Shown piece after piece: positions 35,819 to 44,034 of a stretch of 64,000 nt of DNA. Every line of letters begins with the position of its first letter. Positions within the stretch are counted from its first letter, which is position 1. The position numbers and the translations under genes were made by a program. Source of the stretch: Sipunculus nudus. Taxonomy: Eukaryota > Annelida > Sipuncula > Golfingiida > Sipunculidae. The stretch is taken from the NCBI GenBank assembly GCA_026874595.1, contig JAPPUL010000084.1, forward strand, positions 166,001-230,000, given 5' to 3'. The notes under the pieces were generated by a model that was given only the letters and a program-made list of their open reading frames with translations, made no database searches and was not told the origin of the DNA.

Positions 35819-37276
35819 ATGAAAGTAGAGTTAAATATAAGAGTAGACAATAGATATATAAAGTTACCGGAGAGGTTTTATACAAGGATGAAGGGAGAGG
35901 GGGTAGGAAAGGAGCCGAAGCTAATAGCGCTAAATAGGGAAGGAGTAGAGCTTATAGGACTTAGCGAGGAATTAGTTAAAGATGAGGAGTTATTTGTAAA
36001 TATATTCAGTGGTAATAAGGAGCTGGTGGAGGGCCAGAGCTTAGCGCAAGTATATTCGGGGCATCAATTTGGGGTATGGGCGGGACAATTGGGGGATGGC
36101 AGAGCGCTTTTGATAGGGCAGCTTAGAAATAAAAAAGAAGAGCTTTGGGATATACAGCTTAAGGGTTCAGGTCTAACGCCATATTCGAGGATGGGAGATG
36201 GGAAAGCAGTATTAAGGTCGTGTATAAGAGAGTATTTGTGTTCAGAAGGGATGTGGGGACTTGGGATAGGGACGACGCGTTCATTATGCATAGTGGGTAC
36301 AGGAGAGGATGTTTATAGGGAGAAAGTTGAGCCGGGGGCGGTATTTACTCGTCTTGGACGAACGCATGTTAGATTTGGGCATTTTGAGCATTGTTATTCC
36401 CGAGGAGATATAGAAGGGATAAAGCTTCTTGCAGACTACGTAATAAATGAGTATACAAATGGTTACAAAGGTTATGGGGAATGGTTTTATGAAGTAGTTA
36501 GGCTGACGGCAAAACTAATAGCTAAATGGCAGGCAGTAGGTTTTTGTCATGGTGTTATGAATACGGACAATATGTCAATATTGGGAGATACGATAGATTA
36601 CGGACCATTTGGTTTTATGGAGAGATTTGCAAGGGGCTATATATGCAATCATTCGGATCACAGGGGACGATATTCGTATGAGAATCAGCCATTAATAGGG
36701 TTATGGAACTTAAAAGCGCTTGGGTATGCCTTACAATCGTTGATTAGCGAAGAGGAGGCGGTTGAGATATTAAAAGAGTATAATAACCTTTACCTAAGTT
36801 ATTATAAAGAGAATATGCGACAGAAGCTTGGTTTTGCAAAAGAAGATAGTGGTGTAGATGAGTTATGGGAAAAGCTATTGGCTCTTATGGAGAGGGAGGG
36901 ATTAGATTATACAAATACCTTTAGGAACTTGTCAAAGGTGTTAATAGGGGATAGTGATGAATGGTTCAAGGGGTTTAAAAATAGTATATTGGAAGGAGAG
37001 GAATGGTTAAAAGAGTATAAAGGTGTTATAGAGGGGAGCGGGAAGGACATATTATGGTTTGGGAGGAAATTAGACGAGATAAATCCTAAATATGTGTTAA
37101 GGAATTGGGTAGCAGAGAAGGTTATAAGGCTTGCAGAGGATGAATTAGATTATAAAGAGATAGAGAAGGTATTAAAGATATTGCAAAGTCCCTATAAAGA
37201 ACATATTGAATATGAACATTATGCAAAGCCGGCGCCGATGGAGTACTTAAATTTATCAGTATCTTGTTCATCTTAG
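35819..37276 (+). CDS. selO: Protein adenylyltransferase SelO (YdiU)
   Basis: A 485-residue, full-length SelO pseudokinase-fold enzyme. Motifs: VYSGHQFGVWAGQLGDGRA, LKGSGLTPYSRMGDGKAVLR, YLCSEGMWGLGIGTTRS, FTRLGRTHVRFGHFEH and the metal-binding GVMNTDNMSILGDTIDYGPF. SelO transfers AMP from ATP to Ser/Thr/Tyr of other proteins and is linked to redox stress. The C-terminal SVSCSS keeps the conserved Cys-Ser-Ser end, where many eukaryotic forms have selenocysteine. It lies 45 bases after the DUF547 gene. Confidence 0.95.
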   Translation: MKVELNIRVDNRYIKLPERFYTRMKGEGVGKEPKLIALNREGVELIGLSEELVKDEELFVNIFSGNKELVEGQSLAQVYSGHQFGVWAGQLGDGRALLIGQLRNKKEELWDIQLKGSGLTPYSRMGDGKAVLRSCIREYLCSEGMWGLGIGTTRSLCIVGTGEDVYREKVEPGAVFTRLGRTHVRFGHFEHCYSRGDIEGIKLLADYVINEYTNGYKGYGEWFYEVVRLTAKLIAKWQAVGFCHGVMNTDNMSILGDTIDYGPFGFMERFARGYICNHSDHRGRYSYENQPLIGLWNLKALGYALQSLISEEEAVEILKEYNNLYLSYYKENMRQKLGFAKEDSGVDELWEKLLALMEREGLDYTNTFRNLSKVLIGDSDEWFKGFKNSILEGEEWLKEYKGVIEGSGKDILWFGRKLDEINPKYVLRNWVAEKVIRLAEDELDYKEIEKVLKILQSPYKEHIEYEHYAKPAPMEYLNLSVSCSS

Positions 37277-37322
37277 CTTGTGCATTAAAGTATACTAAAA
37301 GATTATACAGGAGTCAATTATA

Positions 37323-38834
37323 TTGGAAAGTAAGATAAAAAGCTTAATGAAAAAGGTAGATAGGAGAAAGTTTTTAAAGGTAGCGGGAGGTATATTATTA
37401 CTAACGCCATTAGGGTTTGCGGATTTTTTATGGAAGCGTCCTGGCTTTGATAGTGTTGAGACAGATGATATTGCTACGAATAATATAGGATATAAAGCGG
37501 GTAGTAATATATTGTTGGAGGCGCAGGAGACGAAAGTAGAGCTAGTAGAAGGGGAGGGAGTAACAAATATATGGAGTTTTATGGAGGATGGGTTTGGTAA
37601 ACCGGTAGTGCTTAGGCAAGGTGAGGAGAGTACGATGAATGTAAAAAACTTACTTAAGAATGAAGAGCTAGGAGTACATTGGCACGGGATACGAGTACCT
37701 AACGCAATGGATGGAGTACCTGGTTTAACGCAAGTGGGTATTAAGTATGGTGATGATTATGAGTATAACTATGCCTCAGCTGATGCAGGAACTTATTGGT
37801 ACCATACACATTCAAATACAATGGAGCAATTATCCCGAGGCTTAACGGGTCCCTTAATAGTGCTTGAGGAGAAGGGGTATGAAGTTGACCAAGACATAAT
37901 ATTGTTTATAAACGATTGGCTATTAACAGATGATATGCAGATAGCAGATAATTTTTATAATATGATGAGCTTATCACACTCAGGGCGATTAGGTAACATA
38001 ATAACAGTAAATGGAAAATATAATCCATTATATAGATTAAAACCGAATACAAGAGTACGTGTTAGGTTAATAAACGGGTCAACAGGGCGTTATATAGCGC
38101 CATCATTTAAGGAATTAGAAGATAATACAAATATAATAGCGCTAGACGGACATCCAGTTCCCCCCATGCCGTATAATGCATTTCTACTTGCACCTGGAAT
38201 GCGGCTTGATGTCGTTATAGATATACCGGAGGCTAAATCGTCGTCAATAAAGCAGATAGTAGATATAGCCTATAAAGAGGAGGTAGATTTGTTTAGGTTT
38301 GAGGGGCAAGGGACAGCTTATCGGCCTAAGATGTTATTGGGTATACCAAAGAGCCTGCCTAAAAATCCACTCAAAGAGCCAAACCTGTCAAGAGCAATAG
38401 AAAAGGAGATATATCTTAATGGTGGAGCAATGTCAAGCTGGCTGCGTGAGAAGATGGGTCGTGGTGGGATGAGAGGGCGAGGCGGCATGAGGTCAAATGG
38501 AGTTTTCTGGGCTCTTAATGATTTGAGTATGCTTGAGAATGGAAATTCTATCAAGCCGCTATTCACCTTAAGTAAGGATAAGACATATATATTTAAGATA
38601 AAGAACAACACATTTTTCCCACATCCAATACATTTACACGGACATACATTTAAAGTATTGTCAATAAATGGTAAAAAACTAAACCTACCATATTGGACAG
38701 ATACAATATCAGTAAATAGACAAGGAGAGGCAGATATAGCGTTCGTGGCTGATAACATAGGACGCTGGATGTTTCATTGTCATGTAATAAGCCATCAAGT
38801 AGCTGGAATGATGGGCTTTATAGAGGTAGTATAA
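37323..38834 (+). CDS. Three-domain multicopper oxidase, Tat-type signal
   Basis: The 503 residues start with a probable TTG at 37323 (AGGAG nine bases upstream; the next in-frame ATG is at 37347). DRRKFLKVAGG then a hydrophobic run looks like a twin-arginine signal, so the folded enzyme is exported. All four copper motifs are present: HWHG, TYWYHTHS, HPIHLHGH and HCHVISHQVAGMMG, with Met as likely axial T1 ligand. A Met/Arg/Gly-rich loop (GRGGMRGRGGM) near 385 may bind Cu+. Three-domain enzymes of this type couple one-electron oxidations to reduction of O2 to water; the substrate is not readable. Cytochrome c follows two bases later. Confidence 0.92.
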   Translation: MESKIKSLMKKVDRRKFLKVAGGILLLTPLGFADFLWKRPGFDSVETDDIATNNIGYKAGSNILLEAQETKVELVEGEGVTNIWSFMEDGFGKPVVLRQGEESTMNVKNLLKNEELGVHWHGIRVPNAMDGVPGLTQVGIKYGDDYEYNYASADAGTYWYHTHSNTMEQLSRGLTGPLIVLEEKGYEVDQDIILFINDWLLTDDMQIADNFYNMMSLSHSGRLGNIITVNGKYNPLYRLKPNTRVRVRLINGSTGRYIAPSFKELEDNTNIIALDGHPVPPMPYNAFLLAPGMRLDVVIDIPEAKSSSIKQIVDIAYKEEVDLFRFEGQGTAYRPKMLLGIPKSLPKNPLKEPNLSRAIEKEIYLNGGAMSSWLREKMGRGGMRGRGGMRSNGVFWALNDLSMLENGNSIKPLFTLSKDKTYIFKIKNNTFFPHPIHLHGHTFKVLSINGKKLNLPYWTDTISVNRQGEADIAFVADNIGRWMFHCHVISHQVAGMMGFIEVV

Positions 38835-38836
38835 AA

Positions 38837-39319
38837 ATGCAAAGATTTTATATTCTAATTGCTATAGCATTAATTGTATTAGGGATACTATTATATATGG
38901 ATATAGTGTCTGATAAAGGAGAAGCAGTTGTGAATGAAGTAGAAGGAGAGGAATCTGTTTCTACAAAGGAAGTTAAAAGATGGTATACAGAGTCTCAAAT
39001 ATCAGAAGGTAAGAAGGTTTATGAAAAGTATTGTATAAGTTGCCATAATGTGAATGGGGAGGGGACATCTGATTGGAGAGTGCCGTTAGCAGACAAGAGT
39101 TATCCGCCGCCACCTTTAAACGGGACAGCACACACGTGGCATCATTCGCTCAAAGTACTAAGAGATACTATACGTAAAGGAGGTGTTCCTCTTGGTGGTA
39201 AAATGCCTGGTTTTGAAGGTGATATAAGCGAGGCTGATGAACTTGCAGTAATAAGCTATTTTCAAAGTTTTTGGTCAGACGAAATATATAAAGCGTGGCA
39301 GAAGAGGGCAGTCCGCTAA
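38837..39319 (+). CDS. Membrane-anchored monohaem cytochrome c
   Basis: A 160-residue protein starting at ATG 38837, two bases after the multicopper oxidase stop. One N-terminal transmembrane anchor (YILIAIALIVLGILLYM) is followed by a linker and a class I cytochrome c domain with haem site YCISCHNVNGEG and likely axial Met in GGKMPGFEGDISEADELAVI. It would carry electrons at the periplasmic face. Tight coupling suggests it donates to, or accepts from, the oxidase. Confidence 0.93.
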   Translation: MQRFYILIAIALIVLGILLYMDIVSDKGEAVVNEVEGEESVSTKEVKRWYTESQISEGKKVYEKYCISCHNVNGEGTSDWRVPLADKSYPPPPLNGTAHTWHHSLKVLRDTIRKGGVPLGGKMPGFEGDISEADELAVISYFQSFWSDEIYKAWQKRAVR

Positions 39320-39358
39320 TTATATTTTATAAAAAGCGAGCTAAACCCTGTTAAGTGA

Positions 39359-39934
39359 TTATTTCCCTGCAGCGTAATACTTGTTTGAACCATAAGAAGC
39401 AACCCCAAGCACGGTTTTATCTTTAGTTAAGGCATTAAAGATATCTGTAGGGTTGCTCCCAGCACTGACTAAAGAGGGTCCCGTAGTGTATTGCTCTTTA
39501 GTAGTCCATATATATATGTAATATGTTGGCTCAGTAGCTGGAGTTAGGGCTACACCCCAAGTACCTAGTATCTTCTCAGTTGGAGAACCCTGTGTAATAG
39601 TATGTATGAGAAGAGTAGACGGCACGCTATTCAAGTATATAAGACTAGATGTTGAGCTGTCAGCACTAACTAGAGCAACATTTACATATTTGTTGTTTTC
39701 AGTTGATGTAATCACCAATCCTGGAGTTTTGGTATTACCACCAGTCCCTCTTATCTCATCTGCTATGTTTCCGTTTTCAACAAGGGAACTAGGAGTAGAG
39801 CTAACATTAAGAGTAGTATCATCCGGGATAGAGTCTATAAGATCGTCTAACTGGTTCTTTAAGTCGCACCCGCTGGTTGTTATTAGTGCACCCATAAGTA
39901 CCAGCGCTAAAAATATAGATATATAGTTTCTCAT
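39359..39934 (-). CDS. Small lipoprotein, paralogue A
   Basis: About 191 residues with a lipobox (LVLMGALITTSGCDLKN). After a short acidic linker the body is a beta-rich domain: LNVSSTPSSLVENGN, GLVITSTENNKYVNVALV, TYYIYIWTTKEQYT and an end with VLGVASYGSNKYYAAGK. It is clearly paralogous to the next gene upstream. GGAGG lies eight bases before ATG 39934. No family is recognised; outer-membrane or surface display is likely. Confidence 0.75.
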   Translation of the reverse strand: MRNYISIFLALVLMGALITTSGCDLKNQLDDLIDSIPDDTTLNVSSTPSSLVENGNIADEIRGTGGNTKTPGLVITSTENNKYVNVALVSADSSTSSLIYLNSVPSTLLIHTITQGSPTEKILGTWGVALTPATEPTYYIYIWTTKEQYTTGPSLVSAGSNPTDIFNALTKDKTVLGVASYGSNKYYAAGK

Positions 39935-39985
39935 TAAAAATACCTCCATTGGTTTATTTTAGTTGCTTTATTTTAGTAATAGTTG

Positions 39986-40555
39986 TTACTTACCTGTAGC
40001 GTAATACTTATTTTCTCCAGAAGCAGCCAGCCCAAGCACTGTTTTACCCTTAGTTAAATCATCATAGATTTGCGAGGGGTCAGTAGTGGTAGAGAGTGTT
40101 GGAGGATTGGAAGCAGTATACGGCTCTTTTGTAGTCCATATGTATATGTAATATGTTGTATCGGGGCTTGATGTTAATAATACACTCCAGGCCCCATATG
40201 TCGGATTTGGATCAGCTTGTGGAATGCTAGTTGTTAGATTAGTAGATTCTACGCTATTCAAGTATGCTAAGTATACAAATGAGGTAACCCTAACTAGAGC
40301 AACATTTACGTATTTGTTGCTGCTAACTGACGTAATTTCAAATCCCGGACTACGGGTATATCCAGTCCCTCTTATCTCATTTACTAGGTTTCCGCTTGAA
40401 ACAAGGGAACTAGGAGTAGAGCTAACATTAAGATAGTCGATACCTGGTATAGAGCCTACAAGATCGTCTAACTGGTCCTTTAAGTTGCACCCGCTGGTTG
40501 TTATTAGTGCACCCATAAGCAGCAGAAGCGAAAATATAGATATAGAATTCTTCAT
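39986..40555 (-). CDS. Small lipoprotein, paralogue B
   Basis: A 189-residue lipoprotein (LLLMGALITTSGCNLKD) very similar to paralogue A: LNVSSTPSSLVSSGN, NKYVNVALVRV, TYYIYIWTTKEPYT and the same VLGLAASGENKYYATGK end. The two differ mainly in loops, as expected after tandem duplication. GGAGG precedes the ATG. Function unknown. Confidence 0.75.
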   Translation of the reverse strand: MKNSISIFSLLLLMGALITTSGCNLKDQLDDLVGSIPGIDYLNVSSTPSSLVSSGNLVNEIRGTGYTRSPGFEITSVSSNKYVNVALVRVTSFVYLAYLNSVESTNLTTSIPQADPNPTYGAWSVLLTSSPDTTYYIYIWTTKEPYTASNPPTLSTTTDPSQIYDDLTKGKTVLGLAASGENKYYATGK

Positions 40556-40755
40556 TTATAAAATACCTCCATTGAGTTTAATCTAGAAGGTATTAACACA
40601 TTATTTTGTTTAGCGGATATAATAAATTATGAGATTTGATAAAAGGGCACTGGCAAATGGAGGGGATTAAAAGGCGAGAAAATGGCTTAGTTTCACTTAT
40701 ATAATAATTAGGAGGCCTGCCAAAGAGCGACAAAACCTCCTATTATAAATCATAC

Positions 40756-40779
40756 AAAAAAACAGTTTAGTTTAAACTG
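40756..40779 (-). terminator. Intrinsic terminator after the third lipoprotein gene
   Basis: On the minus strand CAGTTTA, a 3-base loop and TAAACTG are followed by seven T. It begins nine bases after the stop of the gene at 40788. Confidence 0.85.
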
Positions 40780-40787
40780 CTATTTTG

Positions 40788-41372
40788 TTATTGTTGTGTT
40801 TGTGTTGGTGGTACTTCCTTTTGCGTTAATGTCGCAAAGCTTTGTTTATTAGCTACAACAGTTGACTTATCGTCTTTTTTAGCAGACTCAAGAATTGCAT
40901 TCCAAGCATTAGCTAAAGTTTTTACTGTGGCGGATGCTGCTGGTGGAGTAAACGCTGCATTAGTAGCAAGAGCATGAAACGCATACTTTGCATCTGTAGC
41001 ATTAGTAGCCGTACTCGCAGCACTTATTTTCCATGCAGCCAGACCTGCGGCTACAGTTATATCAACTGTTTCTCCGTCTTTAGCTATCTGCCCTGTACCT
41101 ATTGATTGAACAGTCGCTGACCCATTGAATTCTTTAACAGCCAAAAGAGTTACATAGGTGGCAACATTTTGCTTACTTCCAAGTTTAACCGTAACCTTAG
41201 TAGCTGTGGTTGTTATCTTAGCTACATCAAGTTTTGCATCGCTTCCAACATGGTTGGCCGGTGCTACTGTAACCGTAAGCACGTCTCCCCCTTTCTTCTT
41301 ATCACATCCAATAGTCGTCATAGCAAAAGCAAAAAGAACGACAACTGAAAATATTGTCATTAAGTTTTTCAT
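40788..41372 (-). CDS. Small lipoprotein, paralogue C (diverged)
   Basis: About 194 residues; start ATG 41372 has GGAGG six bases upstream. The lipobox is in VLFAFAMTTIGCDKKKGG. The body has the same order as its two neighbours (LTVTVAPANHV, VATYVTLLAV, a WKISAAST strand, a C-terminal Lys/Gln tail) but with low identity and much Ala/Thr. It is probably an older copy of the same duplication family. It has its own terminator. Confidence 0.7.
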   Translation of the reverse strand: MKNLMTIFSVVVLFAFAMTTIGCDKKKGGDVLTVTVAPANHVGSDAKLDVAKITTTATKVTVKLGSKQNVATYVTLLAVKEFNGSATVQSIGTGQIAKDGETVDITVAAGLAAWKISAASTATNATDAKYAFHALATNAAFTPPAASATVKTLANAWNAILESAKKDDKSTVVANKQSFATLTQKEVPPTQTQQ

Positions 41373-41560
41373 GAAAAACCTCCAATTAAGTTTTATTAAA
41401 TTTAATTTTCCTACAACAATAACACAAGACTTGCAATAAATCAATATGTAATATGTATATTTCTATTTTTTTATTTAAAAAAAACTTGTGATGCTTAATA
41501 CAAAAGCCTTGATTACAGTTTAAACTACTTTCCCTCTGACATTGCTTCTCCTCTAAGGTA
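41373..41560. other. Intergenic AT-rich region between lipoprotein C and the PEBP-tail repeats
   Basis: It probably contains the promoter of lipoprotein C. No further feature is visible. Confidence 0.35.
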
Positions 41561-42230
41561 AATATCTTATCAATACATAATGTGTTTACCTGTAATAGAG
41601 CCGGAAGAAAGAGCATTTTCCTCTAAAGCTTCTTTAATTTGCTGTGTAGAGGGTGGAGGATTAGGAGTTGCCTGAGGGAGTGAATAAACGCTAACACGAG
41701 AATAGCAATAAACTAGTTTGCAAAATGAGTATTTATAAACTTGTATTTATTACAAAACATTACAAAACATTACAAAACATTACGTCGAACAAAACCCAAA
41801 GATATTAAAAGTGCTACAAGATATATACAAAGAAATGGGCAAGATAATTACAAAAGATTTAAATAAATAATAAATATCAAATGATAAATATCAAATGATA
41901 AATATCTTATCAATACATAATGTGTTTACCTGTAATAGAGCCGGAAGCAAGAGCATCTTCCTCTAAAGCTTCTTTAATTTGCTGTGTAGAGGGTGGAGGA
42001 TTAGGAGTTGCCTGAGGGAGTGAATAAACGCTAACACGAGAATGGCAATAAACTAGTTTGCAAAATGAGTATTTATAAACTTGTATTTATTACAAAACAT
42101 TACAAAACATTACGTCGAACAAAACCCAAAGATATTAAAAGTGCTACAAGATATATACAAAGAAATGGGCAAGATAATTACAAAAGATTTAAATAAATAA
42201 TAAATATCAAATAATAAATATCAAATAATA
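41561..42230. repeat. Two long tandem units made partly of a PEBP gene tail
   Basis: Unit 1 is 41561-41900 (340 bases) and unit 2 is 41901-42230 (330 bases). Each begins with the last 40 or so codons of a PEBP gene on the minus strand, with only a few changes from the intact gene's tail (which starts a third copy at 42231). It continues into a plus-strand open stretch, NPKILKVLQDIYKEMGKIIT, ending in TAA. The 10-base size difference comes from three versus two TACAAAACAT units near 41751 and 42091. No full gene lies within. Confidence 0.9.
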
Positions 42231-42239
42231 AATATCTTA

Positions 42240-42770
42240 TCAATACATAATGTGTTTACCTGTAATAGAGCCGGAAGCAAGAGCATCTTCCTCTAAAGCT
42301 TCTTTAATTTGCTGTGTAGAGGGTGGAGGATTAGGAGTTGCCTGAGGGAGTGCGTAGACATAAATGGTGTATGTATATGTTTTAGGTGTAGCTGGATCTT
42401 TATTTTTATCTGGGTTCGGGCCTGTATATTTCCATACAGTGGTAGCGCCGGGAATATCACCACCTTTGCTAATACCTTTAGTATCAGGAGGAATACCTCT
42501 AATAAACCAGAGCGCTTTGTCAGGGTATTCTTTAGATTGCATAATTATAACTAATTCTATAGTTTCCTCGGGTACATTTTCCCAAGTTAGGGGAGGGGAC
42601 TCTTCAAGCCCGCCAAGATCAACAGAAAGATAGTCTTTATTTATAAAACCTTCGTCATTAGTAAAATGAGTACTTTTAACATTCAAGTTAAAGTGTACTT
42701 CAGTTAACTTACAATAAGCAGTAGAGAAAATAGATGCTGTAATAGATATTATAATAAGTAGCTTTGACAT
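42240..42770 (-). CDS. Exported PEBP-family (YbhB/Raf-kinase-inhibitor-like) protein
   Basis: About 176 residues with a signal peptide (LLIIISITASIFSTAYC) and the PEBP fold: SPPLTWENVPEETIELVII, ALWFIRGIPPDTKGISKGG, YTGPNPDKN and TYTIYVYALP. The ligand-pocket motif usually reading DPDAP is replaced by QSKEYP, so ligand binding may differ. Bacterial PEBP proteins are poorly understood. I prefer ATG 42770, which starts the signal peptide. Its C-terminal coding segment is repeated twice downstream. Confidence 0.8.
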   Translation of the reverse strand: MSKLLIIISITASIFSTAYCKLTEVHFNLNVKSTHFTNDEGFINKDYLSVDLGGLEESPPLTWENVPEETIELVIIMQSKEYPDKALWFIRGIPPDTKGISKGGDIPGATTVWKYTGPNPDKNKDPATPKTYTYTIYVYALPQATPNPPPSTQQIKEALEEDALASGSITGKHIMY

Positions 42771-42818
42771 TGTTAAGTTAAAGGTTCCAAAATTGTTATT
42801 CAGTATATATTGTAACAC

Positions 42819-43101
42819 AGATTCTTTAAAAAAAATAATGTAAATATTGCTAAAATATATTATCGTAACTATAACTTGAAAATCAAATTATAGATAAGTT
42901 TCTAATTGAAGTGCCTATTATCCTTTTTCTGGATATTGCTAATAAAGGAATAAATAAAGGGATAAGTAATATGTTATAAGTCTCTATTCAAACAAATATC
43001 AATTCCAAACATCAATTCTTGACTTTAATATACTTTATATTTAAATTAGGTTTTATTGTTTTTCATGAAGGATAGTAAAAAAGAGTAACACTAACTAAAA
43101 T
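42819..43101. other. Intergenic region before tRNA-Arg
   Basis: AT-rich; apart from the promoter listed for the tRNA, nothing is visible. Confidence 0.4.
43019..43047 (+). promoter_or_regulatory. Likely promoter of tRNA-Arg
   Basis: TTGACT, a 17-base spacer and TAAATT lie about 55 bases before the tRNA. The -35 element is strong, the -10 only fair. Confidence 0.4.
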
Positions 43102-43175
43102 GTGCCTATAGCTCAGCTGGATAGAGCGTTGGATTGCGGTTCCAAAGGTCGGAGGTTCAAATCCTCTTAGGCACG
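43102..43175 (+). tRNA. tRNA-Arg, anticodon GCG
   Basis: A complete cloverleaf: acceptor GTGCCTA/TAGGCAC, D arm GCTC/GAGC, anticodon stem TTGGA/TCCAA with loop TTGCGGT, and T arm GGAGG TTCAAAT CCTCT. The anticodon G34 C35 G36 reads CGC and CGU. CCA is not encoded. A run of T follows closely and could end transcription. Most bacteria read this box with ACG (inosine), so GCG is less common. Confidence 0.92.
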
Positions 43176-43232
43176 ATAGTGCTTTTTTTTTTTTAAATAA
43201 AGAAGTTTATTTAAGAAGTTTATATATTAAAT

Positions 43233-43284
43233 CTATGGGCTTTAATATAATTGTCTAATAACAAAGATAATAAAAAGCCCATAG
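43233..43284 (-). terminator. Inverted repeat after sodB
   Basis: CTATGGGCTTT pairs with AAAGCCCATAG (11 bases) across a 30-base loop, just past the sodB stop. The loop is long and no clear T-run follows the stem, so it may be a terminator or an mRNA 3' stabiliser. Confidence 0.4.
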
Positions 43285-43296
43285 CCTTAGTCTAAC

Positions 43297-43887
43297 TTAT
43301 AGATTTGATGCCACAAAGTCCCAATTAACTAGCTTTTCAACGAATGTTGAAATATAATCAGGTCTCCTATTTTGATAGTCCAAATAATAAGCATGTTCCC
43401 AAACATCCATAGTGAGCAAAGCCTTTTGACCGTGTGCCATTGGCAGATCAGCATTTGCCGTTTTAACTATCTTTAATTTGCCTCCCTCACTTACAAGCCA
43501 AGCCCAGCCTGAGCCAAATTGAGTTGCCCCAGCATTCTTAAACTGACTTGCAAATTCATCAAGGCTGCCAAAATCTGCTTTTATCTTATCTGCAAGTACT
43601 CCAGTCGGATTGCCACCGCCATTTTGTTTCATGCACTTCCAATAAAAAGTATGATTCCATACTTGTGCAGCATTATTAAATATGCCAACAGAAGATGGAT
43701 TATTTGCAGTCTTTTGTATTATATTTTCAAGGGACTGTCCTTCAAGCGGATTGCCTTCAAGTAGCTTATTTAGGTTTGTTACGTATGCATTATGATGTTT
43801 GCCATAATGAAAATCTAGCGTCTTTGCCGAAATATATGGTTCAAGGCCGCTTTTGTCATATGGTAAATCAGGTAATGTTATAGCCAT
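43297..43887 (-). CDS. sodB: Superoxide dismutase, Fe type
   Basis: The 196 residues show the Fe/Mn SOD ligands: His in LDFHYGKHHNAYV, His in QVWNHTFYW, and Asp and His in MDVWEHAYYLDYQNRRPDY. FNNAAQVWNH places Gln at the iron-type position, and FGSGWAWLV is the usual sheet strand. It dismutates superoxide in the cytoplasm. Length is normal. It is a single gene; the inverted repeat at 43233 follows it. Confidence 0.96.
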   Translation of the reverse strand: MAITLPDLPYDKSGLEPYISAKTLDFHYGKHHNAYVTNLNKLLEGNPLEGQSLENIIQKTANNPSSVGIFNNAAQVWNHTFYWKCMKQNGGGNPTGVLADKIKADFGSLDEFASQFKNAGATQFGSGWAWLVSEGGKLKIVKTANADLPMAHGQKALLTMDVWEHAYYLDYQNRRPDYISTFVEKLVNWDFVASNL

Positions 43888-44034
43888 TTATCCTCCATTC
43901 TATCATATCCTATTACTTTTTGATATTTTGCAACAGGTTAGGTTTTTTTTATTTAAATTTATGTTTAATATAATAAATTAACTTGGCAAGTAGTATACAT
44001 TCTCTTTTTAACCATTTTATCTTCTTAGATTCTC

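Noticed and set aside
37323-38834. Multicopper oxidase as copper nitrite reductase
   Set aside because: The protein has the three-domain laccase-type arrangement with all four HxH motifs, including HCHVISHQ, not the two-domain NirK pattern.
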